Shown one piece after another: positions 23,377 through 35,190 of a stretch of DNA of 64,000 bases. The notes below the pieces were generated by a model. The model saw only the letters and a program-made list of their open reading frames with translations, was not told where the DNA came from and did no database searches. The stretch lies in the NCBI GenBank assembly GCA_020747015.1, contig JAGTJM010000044.1:1-64000 (forward strand), given 5' to 3'. This DNA comes from Pyrenochaeta sp. MPI-SDFR-AT-0127. Its lineage: Eukaryota; Ascomycota; Dothideomycetes; Pleosporales; Cucurbitariaceae. Every line of letters begins with the position of its first letter. Position 1 is the first letter of the stretch. Both the position numbers and the translations under genes were made by a program.

Positions 23377-24984
23377 ATGAGTCAATTAGTCGTCAGGCCG
23401 GGGCGCAACGCAGCTCGACAGGCGAAAAAGCTCAAAGAAATCCGAAAAGTCAAAGGCGCGATAGTATGGCATGAGAAGGAACGCAAGAAGCGACAGGAGC
23501 TCATGCAGGAACGCTGGGACTCCAAACAAGCTGTCCTGCAACGCATAAGATGGGAAAACGAACATGTCAAGGGCGTCAAGGAAGAAGCTCTGAGAAATGC
23601 AAAGGAGGACTGGAAGCTTGGACCTCTCAGGCCAAATCGTGCAGTTGGAGAGGGTGCAGATAAATACGGAGCTCTGACGGCGATGCAAATGCAGAAGCCT
23701 GAAATACCTACTCGCACACAGAAGAACAGGAACGAGTTCAAGGAAAAGAAAGGTCTCGAACTGGAGTATCCGCTGGTCGTGGACGACAAGAAATACTTTC
23801 CGATTGTGAAGGACGACCGTGTGGTGGTATTGAAGGGAAAGGACAAGGGCAAAATTGGGGTGGTTCAGGAAATCATTGATCGGACACACGAAGTAATTGT
23901 AAAGGGTATCAACATGGTGTGTATCCCTTTCCTCATGCACATATTGTCGGGTCACAATGAGACTGCTAACAAACTATAGCAATACTATGATGCCAATGTA
24001 TTCAATGCTGCTACTGAAGATATGGGTCCGAAACAAGAAAACGAAGTGCCTGTACCTCTCGCAGATGTACGTCTCGTCATTCCCTACGAACTCACTCAAC
24101 ATGGACGAAAACGCTACAATGATGTTGTTGTGGACAAGATTTTTATGGAGCGACACACGAAAGGTATAGACCCATACACTGGTACGGACTATGGCGACGC
24201 CACAATCCCCGAAACCCACCAATACGATCCTCAAACCGGCCTTCCTATCTTCCACCGTTACATTGCTGGCACGCAACATCGAATTGAATGGCCTTGGGAG
24301 AAAGAGGAGGAAATAGACGATTTTGGTATGACAGAGGAAGTTGCGATAGACAAGCAGACCTGGTTCCGAAAGACCATGGGCACTATACGGCACCCCATCA
24401 CTAGCATCAACCGCTGGAGAGGCCAAAATAAAGAAAGCGTGGAAGCATCGAAGAATGCAGATTTAGATACGGCGACTCAAATCGAAAATATCGAGCAAAT
24501 GGAGATGGAAAAAGTGAGAACTGAACGCCCACGTGGTAAAGATTCAAACCTCCCCGATGCTTACGACGATGTGGATACGACCCGCAACATCGTTGAGGGC
24601 GCAGACTCCATGTCTTATACCATCATCGCACCACCATTCCCCGATACGCTTGGTGATGAACTCCGCGGCGATATCCATGATTTTGTGATTGAAGCCAAGA
24701 AGGACCCCGAAGCACCACGTAGCAGTGTCAAGGTCAAGCGGACAAACGCGCAGGGCAATGATGCGCGAGAATCAGCGAAGCAGAAGAAGAGGGCCGCCGA
24801 GAAGATGAAGACGCCAATGCAGTTGAGATGGGAGTTGGCGCATGCGAAGAAGCTATCTCAGCAGAAGAACAGTCCGCTGGTGGAAACAGACGCACTACTC
24901 GCTGCGTTAGGACAGCATATGCAGAAAAATGGTGTGAAGGTACCAAAGAGCAAGGCTGCCAATAATGCAGAAGAAGTTGATTAG
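23377..24984 (+). CDS. MRPL40: Mitochondrial large-subunit ribosomal protein uL24m (Mrpl40-type) with long C-terminal extension
   Basis: Two exons (23377-23916 and 23980-24984) flank a 63-bp intron (GTGTGT donor, CTAAC branch, TATAG acceptor), giving 514 residues. The N-terminus is strongly basic and could serve as mitochondrial import signal. A KOW motif typical of L24 lies near residues 145-170 (VKDDRVVVLKGKDKGKIGVV), followed by YYDANVFNA and the PLADVRLVIPYEL segment of the mitochondrial family. The remaining half is charged and helical, with a lysine-rich tail; such extensions are usual in fungal mitoribosomal proteins. The bacterial L24 homologue is only about 100 residues. It binds 23S-type rRNA early in large-subunit assembly. 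Confidence 0.88.
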
Positions 24985-25214
24985 ACAACTTAAGGGAGCA
25001 CTTTCAGGTTACACTTGCATGGCGGAACATTGTAGCATACATACTGTAGTAGATATGAGGGTTAGCTTCTCTGTAGGATAAAGGTGCAGTCGAAAGAAGC
25101 GTCAACTGAATTGACATTGATCTAGAGGGTATCTCGCTGTAACATATATCAAACACCAGTCTTATGTCATCTTCCCTGTTCATCTTCTTACCATCAGAGG
25201 TGAACGGACCGACT

Positions 25215-26114
25215 TCACACGAGTACGCCGCAGAACTCTGCTCGTCCTCCTGCGCCCTCTAACTCCTCCCACTGCACAAAGAAACGATCCACGATCCTCA
25301 GTAACAGCTTGCCGCTTAGACTCAATGTCTTGACCCTTGCAAAGCTTTCTACATAGATTGTCCGACACTTTCCTCTGCTATTCGCCCCTCTCCAGTTCAC
25401 AAATCGCAATAGGAGGCTAGCGAGTACTATGATGACGGCTGTCGCTGGTCCATTCGTAATGATCAGATCGGGCAGATCGGCGGCTGCGGCGTCGTAAGTT
25501 GTTGTTGACGCTTGATCAGAGAATATAGGCAGTGTGCGAAGAAGAGGTGTGAAGGATGAATATAGTGTCCAGAGGCAAGAGAATGGGGTAGTGAGGAGAG
25601 GTTGGTGAATCTTCCTCGCCCGAGGGACGATGGCAATGTTATAGTGAGCTGGGCCTAAACAGACTGGGCTCCTAAGAGCTTTGGTCTTCTTGGCTTGGGC
25701 ACGAGTTACCCCGTCTGCGTCTGTAACTTCTATTTCCACACTCCCGTTCCTGTTCTCGCCTTCCACGTGCTTCTCTTGCCCTTTGCTCACTTCCTCTTCT
25801 CGCTCTTCCAAGCCACGTTCAAACTCAACAGCGCGCTGTGCCGAAAATGCATCCCCACTGCTCACTACGTATGTCCTGTGTGTATACTTTCTCGTGTCCA
25901 GATCCTTCAGCAAACGAAACATCTCGTGTGTATGACCTCCAGATCCCAGAACGATCAAGATACGTGTTGCAATTGGTCGTTTCTGCCATTGCTTTGTTTT
26001 CGAACGTTCGTTTGGAAGGGCGGCTATGAGGCGGAGCGTAGCCGCTGCGACGATTGTGAAGAAGAGCGCGAGGAAAAAGGAAGTCGTGTAGATGGAGGAT
26101 GGTGGGGGTGCCAT
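25215..26114 (-). CDS. ALG14: ALG14, membrane-anchor subunit of UDP-GlcNAc transferase
   Basis: A single exon of 299 residues from the Met at 26114. An in-frame Met at 26180 would add 22 polar residues and is less likely, because the anchor helix should be N-terminal. A hydrophobic anchor (TTSFFLALFFTIVAAATLRL) is followed by the diagnostic LGSGGHTHEM loop, then RTYVVSSGDAFSA, ITNGPATAV and YVESFARVKTLSLSGKLL near the end. Alg14 recruits cytosolic Alg13 to the ER, and together they add the second GlcNAc to dolichol-PP-GlcNAc. An Ala/Glu-rich insertion of about 45 residues after the SGDAFSA segment is longer than in yeast. No ALG13 is seen in the window; ALG11, acting later in the same pathway, is 25 kb to the left. 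Confidence 0.93.
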   Translation of the reverse strand: MAPPPSSIYTTSFFLALFFTIVAAATLRLIAALPNERSKTKQWQKRPIATRILIVLGSGGHTHEMFRLLKDLDTRKYTHRTYVVSSGDAFSAQRAVEFERGLEEREEEVSKGQEKHVEGENRNGSVEIEVTDADGVTRAQAKKTKALRSPVCLGPAHYNIAIVPRARKIHQPLLTTPFSCLWTLYSSFTPLLRTLPIFSDQASTTTYDAAAADLPDLIITNGPATAVIIVLASLLLRFVNWRGANSRGKCRTIYVESFARVKTLSLSGKLLLRIVDRFFVQWEELEGAGGRAEFCGVLV

Positions 26115-26503
26115 GGTGGGGGTTACAGAGGGTTGCGGGGGCGTTCTTGAGCGAAGTGTAGGCCAGACTCGACAAGTCACGATTGAACAACAAGATTCTG
26201 ACTATCGAGCAAGGACTGAGGCATTGTTGGTGTGCTGCTTTGGGAGCTGAAGCGGCCCAAGGTTTGGTGTACGTGTCGTTGCCATTCGCCAATCACGAAG
26301 CAATTTAACGACAACGCGAGGTCACATGATGCCTAGTACACTTTCCATATGTATAGCAGTGTTCTTAAGGATATCTTCCATGGCATGTCTTCTGGAGTGG
26401 ATTTTATCATGGTATTTTAAGAATTTCACCAAGCTGAGGCTTAAGTAGGTGCAATAATAGAATGGTGCAATATCGTCGCTCAGTGGCAATTATGATACTT
26501 CTA
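26115..26503. other. ALG14 promoter and NACHT gene 3' flank
   Basis: A 389-bp spacer between two minus-strand genes. AT-rich near 26400-26500 and no gene seen. Confidence 0.5.
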
Positions 26504-29500
26504 TTATCTGCTCCCATTAACGTGAAACTCCCAGACAGGCCAATACTCTTTCTCGTCACTACTCTCCATTTGCCATATCAGACTCGCATTGTCCCTCAAA
26601 ATGGGCGTGTAATCCCTCTTTAACTCCACCAGCCTCTCACTGAGCTCTCTCAACTCAGTCACCACCAGACGTAAGTCTTTGCCTGCCCCTGTCGTCGGGG
26701 ATATTTCTCCTTTCAAATCTGATAAGGGACCCACAAGTCGTGTTAATGTTGGGGGGAGGTTATAGCGGAAGGAGGCTTCGACCCAAGTTGTTACTGCAAT
26801 ACGAGAAGTAAGAAAGGCGCTGAGTGCGCCGAGATAGGGTACGGAGGTCGGTAATAAGTTGTTCTGAGGCTGGCAGTAACTATCGGACAGTGCACGAGAT
26901 AGATGAATGGGCCAGCACAATGCTGCATAGCGCAGAAACGGGAGGTGTGTGTCAAATGGTATTGTTCGTATGCTGGTCGTACTTGCATTGTTGTGATGGT
27001 TATGATCTTCCACATTCGCAGCATGGTTGACCTCATCAGAGGACGACAGTGACTTATATCCACTATCTCCGGACTTGCTCGTACGCAAACTTGCTCCGCT
27101 CCCTGTGGAATTCGTTGATTGAATAGGTGGACTGTACGGCTGTAAGCCACCTAGAGGCCGCTTGGGCACATCGTGAGCGAGATAGGATAAGCAACGAGCA
27201 GCGAGATGCTCGTGTACGCTGCTCTCATCATACAAGCTGAATTCTGAATCTTGAGATAGAGGAGCCTGGAGGTGTTCGCGTATGGATCTGTGGGCGAATA
27301 CTATAGCGTTATTCTCGACGTGGAGAAGCCCACATGTAAGCTCGGACAATGCATCTATAACGTCTGTTGGGTAAGACTCTCCAGCCGAATTTGAGTCGAA
27401 CGTACAGAGAGCTGCCCTAAGCGCCGACGAAGATAAATGGTTGATGGAAAATGACAGCCACCTGAATGTATCGGCAATGATACGTTTCTCATGCAATGGT
27501 CGACGTCCCAGCACAATGAGCATATTGCAATAGAGAGTTTCCAAGCCTTCCAGAGATTGAATGTTTTGAAGGATGGCATGTCGTTCACTCGATGACAGCG
27601 CTGGTGACTGGAGAAACTTGACTAACATGCTAGCCCAAAGAAACTCACCATTCGAGGCTCGTGCCACTTGTGGTATAAGTGTGCGGTCCATTGATATACC
27701 AAAAAAGCCCTGGTCTGCCATGCGGTTCAATTCCAAAGTGACGTAACTTTCGATAGTGGCTTCATTGCGCTCTCGAGTGAGCGAAAGGATATGGGGGGCA
27801 TCAGATGCCCACTTCTGATATTCGAGAGGTATTTTGATGTTTGGTCTGCTGAATACGATAACTCTGGTGTCAGACTTACGGCATAGTCCAGCTAAAACCA
27901 TAAGAAAGCTCTCAAGATCGCTACATTCATCGACGCCATCGATGACCAGAAATGTAGGGTGCTGTCGAAGTAGAAGAGAGATAGCATGTAGGACCTCATC
28001 TATTGTCGCCATATCTCGACATGAGGTTCTGCGTAACAAGAGACAGATAGCGTCGAGAGTTGAGCCGTCGTGCCGAAACATTTGCAATAATTGACACGCT
28101 AAATTGCGAAACGCATCACCCGGGTGTGTGCTCTCAGGACGCGATCGGTCAAAATGAAAGAAAGCCGTTGAGGGCGGCTCGTCGCAAATGTCGAGCTCCT
28201 CTGCTTTAACGGCAAGGTCGTCGATGACAGCATCTGATATGTATGTCTTGCCGAAGCCTGTTCTAGCTATTGGTTGTATCAGCGGCGTGAAACCTTAAAA
28301 GTAGCTTCGAGGCGCAAACATACCTTGCACAAAAAGTACTCGATGTTGCCAAGTTCTCTCCAGTGTACTCGTATCGTTTGCCGTACATCTATCAAACACA
28401 TCTTCTTTCCATTTGCGATACATTGGCACCTCAAGGAACCAGTCGCATGCCTTTGGAACCTGTTGCCGAGTATTGGTATTGCTGACAACTGGAGACGAGC
28501 AACTCGATAACCAAGTCTTGGCCTTCGCCACTCTCCTCATCCGTTTAGCCATCCTTTGCTCTTCACGATTCACATGTCTATTATTATCGATTTCGCTCTG
28601 TCGTTGTAGAAAGCTCAGATAATTTTTTCGATGTTGTGCAACTTCTGCGAAGTTCTGAACTTGACCCTCTGTCTCCTTCTCTAGCCAGCGTCTGTGCTGA
28701 GTTATACGTGCCTCAAGTCGCGAGAAACGTGAATCAAGTGGCCTCCATAACGCTGGTTGGGTTGATTCAAATGTCGGATGGCGCAATCCGAAACCTGAAT
28801 ATCATCAGCCGGATCTATTTAGACCAGCATTGCATATAGAGAGGATGATATGCCGTGGGTTATGGGAATGATCAATGACTGGGTATAGCTGAAAGAGTAT
28901 GTAGAGTAAGGCGGGTGCTTATCCCTGTTGACAAACTGGTAACACTCTGTGTTGGGGCAGAGGTCATGTCATGCCACAGGTAGTGCTACTTTGGAACATG
29001 AATCCTTCAATGACGTACCTTTGGATCCTCGGCAGAAAACGTGGTAAACATCCAGAGAGAAATATACTAGGTCCGCATACACATAGGACATGAGTGCCGT
29101 TAGCCGATCATCCTCAGAATGGGATTGCGAATCAGAAGTGCTACGCCGACTAGTCTCATAAATATGCTTGTATAGAGGTAGAATATGCGCAACAACCTCG
29201 AACATGTCGGCGATCTTCTCTTGGACGGACGGATAGTCACTACTAGTCTGACTCGTATTATTAGCTTTTGTATATTCAAGCTGGCCTGAGGCGACTGCAG
29301 AGGTGCACACCTTTAAGACCAAGCGAACGATTCCCCAAAACCAGCCGACCCATTCTGGCCTTACTTGCACGCATATGTTGAGAACGTCGAAGTATGGTGC
29401 AAAGGTGCGAACAAAAAATGCGAATTTACGAGAGCAAAGTACAAGTTTGGGGTCTTTGATGCTGTTGCTAGTGACGCTATGCAGCTCGTTCAGCAGAAGA

Positions 29501-29595
29501 GATGCATTAGCTTGATGATGAAAATGTTGTCGATGCTCGTCTAGGACAGAAGCCTGTATTGCATCAATAGCTTCATCGAAGAGTGGGTGTTCCAA
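26504..29595 (-). CDS. NACHT-type STAND NTPase (fungal NLR-like) without visible repeat domain
   Basis: Three exons (29595-29019, 28794-28324, 28266-26504) with introns of 224 and 57 bp give 936 residues. The front end (about 1-190) resembles the DUF7708-type N-terminal region of fungal NACHT proteins: FAPYFDVLNICVQVRPEWVG, then a WFWGIVRLVLKV helix. A coiled-coil stretch follows (about 215-270). The NTPase has a P-loop ARTGFGKT at 350-357 whose first glycine is alanine and whose Ala350 codon is split by intron 2, a Walker B region FLVIDGVDEC (about 455-464), VIVFSRP after it, and an ARASNGEFLWASMLVKFL segment. The last 350 residues show no WD40, ankyrin or TPR repeats. In fungi, such proteins act in heterokaryon incompatibility and self/non-self recognition. 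Exon 1 to 2 is the least certain join because the intron is long. Confidence 0.82.
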
Positions 29596-30324
29596 GCTAA
29601 GGCACGATTAACTCCCATTCACAAAGCTTGTGTAGGTGACTAACTCGGGCTCCACCATTGTTATGTCAACAATTTGAGTTTGCGACGGCATCTCTTGGTG
29701 CAAATGGAACTCAAGCACAATTCTCTTCTTGGTAGCGAATGCATTGGCACAGGGTGTGTAAGATCCACTTCTGAGGCCTCAGGGCGAGGGTAACATGGTA
29801 AAGGCATGGAGACTGCAGGGCAGCGGTGTGTAAAGTAATAAGCATGTAGCCCTGTACGGGGCAAACCAAGAAGGGAGCAATTACTGCGCTGCATGGAACC
29901 ACGGGAGAAAGGACGGGTCCTCGTGGGGCTGACTGGTCGTGGGAGATAAGCGGGTGTGCGAGTACCTGCAGGCGCGGGAATGTAAGAGTTGTTACGAAAG
30001 AGGATGGGGGTGCGCCAAGGGCGCCCGCGGAACGTGGGCTAGACGACATATTCCATGCAACAGCACGCAATGCCAACCGCAGGCTGGTCATTTGCCCCGT
30101 CGGCGGGTCATCCCTGGCCATGGCGAAAGGGGATACATAATGATTTGATAGACACGTGCCATAGGTGAGCTATGCAAATTTTCATGAACGAATAAACATC
30201 TTGGGTATCTCCTCTCCAAACAGCTACTTAGCCAACTGCTCGGCGTAGCCAACAGGTCTATAATACAAAGAATATTAAAATGCAGAATACCAGAACAAAA
30301 GCCACTTAGATTGTGGCAGCCTGA
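29596..30324. other. NACHT gene promoter and NEM1 3' flank
   Basis: A 729-bp spacer. The long minus-strand frame at 29711-30121 and plus-strand frames facing it lack family resemblance. No RNA gene was recognised. Confidence 0.5.
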
Positions 30325-32010
30325 CTACGTCGAAGCCGGCATACCGAGCCGAAGCGCAAGTAGTGCACGCACGTCGGTGACATACTGCAAGCCTTCGAGC
30401 AGTGGGATGAGATGCAACAGGTCGTTATCCGTCGGGTCGCTAATCCAACCTTCGATCGGAATGGCATTGTCTGTTTTGTATATTAGCTCCGGCATGGGCG
30501 GGACTGAGCGTGGACCTTACCTGGGTGGAAGACATAGCTTACGGGGCTATTGTCAAGGATCATGACTTTACTTAGATCAGGCTCAACCTGAGCAAGATCC
30601 TTGATGTAGGCCCCGTTGCGGAACGTACAATGCTGCCTGTAGTATCTTCCTGCAAAATACTTGCGCTCGACCTCTAGCCAGTCGATGACAGGGTCGGCAT
30701 ACTCCTGTACCGAGGCGGTGAATATAATCAGATTGTACCATTTACTAATCTAATAGAGAAATCAGTACGATACCGGTAGCAAAATCTATTCTGCATACCT
30801 TCTTCAGGAAGTCGTCACAGTATGGCCGTTTATGAACATAATACAAAATAGGGACCTGGGGGCCGATGATTTGTCCGCCGGCGCCAACGGAGGCCTGAAG
30901 TTTTACCTCGACCATGTGGCCGGTTTGGAAACGGCCACCCTTGGCCATGCTGTGAATTAACGTTTCATCGAGATCGATTATCAGTGTTTTCTGGTGCGGC
31001 CCGACAGCAGATGGTCCGGATGCAGAGTAAGAAGGCTGGCGTCGTGGGACTAGGGGACGCGGGGGCTGAGGCGCTCGCGGAAACTTCGTTAACTGTTTGG
31101 ATGACGCGGTCACCGGGCCGGTGGGGGATTTCAGCGCAGCTGCAGCCTCAGCGGAGACGGAATTACTTCTGGTTGTTTGCGCCTTCTTCGCAGCCTTCCG
31201 TTGTCGCAGAGCGTCTTCATTGTGTAACTTTATACGAATTGATCTCTTTGCGGGAGCTATCTCATCACCCCCTGATGATGCATTTGATTTGGACCGTGTA
31301 TGGCGTGCAGGGCTATCGACGTCGTCACCACGTGTCGGAGGCCGTTCACTCTCCGAGTCGGATGTTATCGCGGTGGACGTCGAGGCGATGGATAAAGAGC
31401 GTCGAGTAGATTTCATCGTCTGTGACTGTGTGACGCTTGACCTGCGACTCTTCCGACTCCCCTTTTCAGAGATATCGGAGGTACTGCCCGATCGCGTTGC
31501 CTGCGCTCCAACCTTTTTTCGACGCCCGCGTGTGAAAGTTCGCGTTATGTGATATACAGGGGCAAGCAATGAGAAACGGCCATCCTCCTCGTAGTAGAAG
31601 CAAGCAACTAGGCAGTGTCCCGTGTACACAAAGGGGGTCGCCAACACTCCGACAATGGCAATGAGGCCTTCAGATATGCGCTGTGGATACAGCCACCTTC
31701 TTTGTGGTTTCGCCTCTTCGTATGGGGCCTGTGAAGACTGGCCGAGCAGCGGCGTCTTCTCGTCGACCTCGGATGCGACCGCTTCGGTAGCAGAAAAGCC
31801 GGAGCCGTCGCTCCTGCCGGCGCCTATCATGCCCGTCTCGCTCTGTGTTGCTATACTTGCGCTCGCATCGTTCGAATACCGCGAATCGTTGGACCGAGGT
31901 TCAAGAATGTTGCTCTGTGACGCGGTGCGCGATCGAGGTGGACTTGGTGGAGGTGTTCCAATGTTCGCCAGAGCGCTCAATGAGTTCATGCTCTGCCCCG
32001 AGCCATACAC
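30325..32010 (-). CDS. NEM1: Nem1-type nuclear envelope lipin phosphatase
   Basis: Three exons (32010-30799, 30749-30521, 30470-30325) with introns of 49 and 50 bp give 528 residues. A Ser-rich N-terminus precedes a membrane hairpin (GLIAIVGVLATPFVYTGHCL, about 110-135), then a long basic/Ser-rich linker, then the HAD-type FCP1/NIF phosphatase domain. Its motif 1 is DLDETLIHS, where the first Asp is the phosphoryl acceptor. KWYNLIIFTAS, DNSPVSYVFHPDNAIPIEGW and the C-terminal LLEGLQYVTDVRALL complete the domain. In yeast, Nem1 with Spo7 dephosphorylates the phosphatidate phosphatase Pah1 at the nuclear/ER membrane, switching lipid flux to triacylglycerol. The SPO7 partner is not in the window. 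Both introns interrupt the catalytic domain and are in phase. The exact N-terminal Met could be 32010 or the next Met seven codons in. Confidence 0.92.
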
Positions 32011-32589
32011 TGGTCGTCTCTGCTGCCTTGGTATAGTAGAGGTAGCTGGAGAGACTGTGGGGTAGCTGATGGTAGCGTGTGCTGGGGGCTGCTTATGTTT
32101 TGGCGGAGAGTAATATGTCTCTTTACCTCAAGCAACTGTAGAAGCTTATCAGAGGCGCGCTACCGTGAATGGATTTTCAAGGGAGCCCAGGGGCCAGCAA
32201 TGAGCCGAGGCGCTGGACTGATGGGGAAGATGGGTAAGTGGAGAGGTTGGAAAGCCCATGATGTGCAGGATGACGAACATGGAATGGGAGGACCGTGCTG
32301 CTAGGTCCAATTCGGTTTCCCGGCCCAAATAAGTCAAAGACTCATCAGCCCGCACTTGAACATTGACAACCTATACAAATCCCCCGCACAGCTTTTGGGA
32401 CCATATTCTGCACTAAAGAAACTAGCGGCTCTTGCACACGTCTATCGGGCTTCTCATTTCCAACTTATCGACCGATCACACCCGGATTGCCGCAAGTACG
32501 GCGTCTCTGCCCCGCGCACATATTGCTAGACCTCTCCCAGCTTCTCAGAGTCGGCCTGCAAGTCTGGTTGCGCTGTAAAGCGCCATACG
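32011..32589. promoter_or_regulatory. Divergent promoter NEM1 / GCD7
   Basis: 579 bp between opposite start codons. The GCD7 side contains cytosine-rich leader-like sequence. No named element was assigned. Confidence 0.45.
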
Positions 32590-34162
32590 ATGGCTCAAGG
32601 TGCAACAATACAGGCGCCAGGCCTGTCGACCTTTCTCAAATCGCTGAAGACTACCCCAGTAGACCCCTCAGTAGAGCACCTAATTTCGTAATCCCCCCAC
32701 TAGTCGTATATCCTGACGATGTGTAGCTGACAAGTGAAGACTCCTCAAGCGAAGGCAAATACGAAACTCGAGGCCATGTGCCATTGCGACGACTGCACTG
32801 CTCATGCGCGTGGTGGGCGAGTTCAAGGGACGGGATGCCACAAAGCTCGTGGAGCGCATCAGGCAGGTGGGGAGGCGCTTGACCTCAGCGCAGCCGCGGG
32901 AGGTTGTTGTAGGAAACATTGTACGGCGCGTCCTAGGCCTGGTGCGAGAGATTGTCGATGAGCATGCCGATGGGCAGACACCTACAGGAAGCGAGCCAGG
33001 CCATGCCACATCACACACACAGCACGACTCGCTCCAGAGACCAGCACTACACTCAAGCATATCGACATTCAGCCCACTCAGACATGCCGCTGCTGAGCCC
33101 ATGCACACGAGCGTCTACACGGACAACATGTCCGATTCCAGTGAGCTTTCGAGACGGCCTCCGTTACTCACCTCCCATACCTCATATGCGCCCACCTCGA
33201 CGGCTCCTCTCGTGAATTCGCTTTTCGGGCTGTTTTCGCAGCCGGCAGACACACCCTCTAACACAAGCACTCCCACAGGACAAACATCACCAAGTGGTAA
33301 GGGCACACTCACAGCGCTCAATCTGGAGCGTCTCGCCGATCTAAATAGAGGTCAATCAACCCTTGATCTCAAGGGCGAAGTCATGGAGGGCATAAGAGAG
33401 CTTCAAGACGAGCTGGAGACATCAGACAAGCAGATTGCCGAAGTTGCGCTCGAGCACATTCACGCCAACGAGATCATCCTTACCCACACAGCGTCCACAA
33501 CAGTGCAGAAGTTTCTTCTATTCGCTGCACGTAAACGGAAATTCACGGTAGTCCACGCCGAAACGTATCCACACGATCACGCTGCCACTCATGGCATTCT
33601 TTTGACCGGAAAGAAACGAGAGTCGAATCCAGATGACGATGGGGATGACGACAAGTGGAAGCCGCTCACCGAGGCTGGTATCCAGGTCTATGTCATCCCC
33701 GACTCACATATCTTTGCGATCATGTCGCGTGTGAATAAGGTCATTTTGGCAACCCATACAGTACTGGCAAATGGTAGTCTTGTCGCAGCAGCTGGAGCCC
33801 ATATGATCGCAAAGGCAGCAAAGGAGCACCAGACGCCTGTCGTTGTCCTCAGTGGTGTCTACAAACTGAGCCCAGTCTATCCCTTCGATATCGACGAGCT
33901 TATTGAGCATGGAGACGCAGGCAGCGTTGTGCCGTATGAGGACGGTGATTTTGTGGATAAGGTCGATGTAGAGAATCCGCTGTATGACTACGTTCCTGCA
34001 GATCTTGTAGATCTCTACATCACTAATCTGTAAGTGTCCTTTATTTTTTTTTGCGTTTGATAAGACTCGACATATACTGACTGTGACAGTGGCGGACACG
34101 CTCCTTCGTACCTCTACCGCATCGTGGCGGACCACTACCGTTCGGAAGATATCACTCTGTAG
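32590..34162 (+). CDS. GCD7: Translation initiation factor eIF2B subunit beta (Gcd7)
   Basis: Three exons (32590-32687, 32740-34029, 34090-34162) with introns of 52 and 60 bp give 486 residues. The first acceptor is an AAG-ending site (TGAAG at 32735-32739) right after an in-frame TGA, which recreates the family motif LLKRRQIRNSRPCAIATTAL. The eIF2B alpha/beta/delta fold is clear: PREVVVGNIVRRVLGLVREI, EIILTHTASTTVQKFLLFAA, FTVVHAE, VYVIPDSHIFAIMSRVNKVI, ANGSLVAAAGAHMIAKAA and TPVVVLSGVYKLSPVYPFD. The last exon carries GGHAPSYLYRIVADHY. The protein is a regulatory subunit of the eIF2 nucleotide-exchange factor that senses phosphorylated eIF2-alpha. A low-complexity Ser/Thr/Pro insertion (about 110-210) is typical of filamentous fungi. 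Confidence 0.95.
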
Positions 34163-35190
34163 CAGCCTGCGCGTACTTATATACACATGTGATACCCAAG
34201 AAGAAACATTCCAAGACTCCTAAAAATTGTGTCGATTCCAAATGTTGTAAGAGTGGTTTTTGCACATTTCAAGGTCTTCAAATACCACCAAGATGCCTCT
34301 GAGTGACTCTCGATTGACTGCACGCTTACCTGTAGTAAACCAAATGTCTATTTGTAATTGCTAAATTCAGATGAATCACAATGGTGAACAAAAGTTCAGG
34401 TGCCAATTTAACCCCCAAATCTCGCCATCGAGCACTGACGTGCCCTCCACGCCCCGTCGCCCTTCGGCCCACGATGCACAACTAATCCATCCTACACATT
34501 GCCCCGGCCCGATTGGTCGCCCTTCTGCACCCATCCCCATTAGGCATCGTGACCCGCCCCGTGATTGGATTCTTGCGCCCTGCCTCGTGCGCCAAGTTTG
34601 CCCTTTCGCCGCTGATTTCAACAGATTTCTCACGATGCCTTGTCTTCTTGCCGTTAAAGGAAATTTGGGCTGAGGGCATAGAGGGCGAAGGGGCACGGTG
34701 GCGTTGTTGCCCTTTTGCCCTTCTGCTCTGCCCTGCGTCGGCGGGAGAGCGCATACGGCTGGGAAGAGGGGTAAGGCCGCCTGACGGATGGATGGGATGA
34801 GATGGGTTTAGTAGGTAGAAGGTAGTGGTGTTCCTTGAGTCTTCTAGCGCTGCGGCTTGTAGATGGAGGGGTGGTGTTGATCCCAACAAATGACCTTCTC
34901 GCAGCCTCCGATCTCCAGATACACACGCTGACCTGAGTCACGATTGTTTGCTTCTCTGTACAAATATTTCCAGCGCGGAGAAAGCTGTTCGATCTGCTAG
35001 CCGTTGGCCAACCCAGGATTCCGCAAAGTCGATAGCGGAGTTTTTCCTTATCGGCTTTTCTGCGATTACGTATCGTGGTGCTGAACAGGCATGTTCTCAA
35101 GCGTCGACATGCTACAAGATTTCTCATGATAGTATAGTGGTATATTTGTGGTGTTTTAGAGGAAAACTTGCGACCGTTAAGCGTGTAGAC
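34163..35190. other. Spacer GCD7 to SDR-deacetylase gene
   Basis: GC-rich around 34430-34800, with open frames on both strands (34371-34696, 34482-34889, 34654-35127) that mirror one another and look like composition effects. The right end is the promoter of the next gene. No supported feature. Confidence 0.45.

Noticed and set aside
31097..31552. 151-codon plus-strand frame within NEM1
   Set aside because: It is the antisense of the Ser/Arg-rich NEM1 linker and has composition to match.
34371..35127. Several 90-157 codon frames between GCD7 and the SDR-deacetylase gene
   Set aside because: Mirror-image frames in GC-rich sequence, no domain or splice support.
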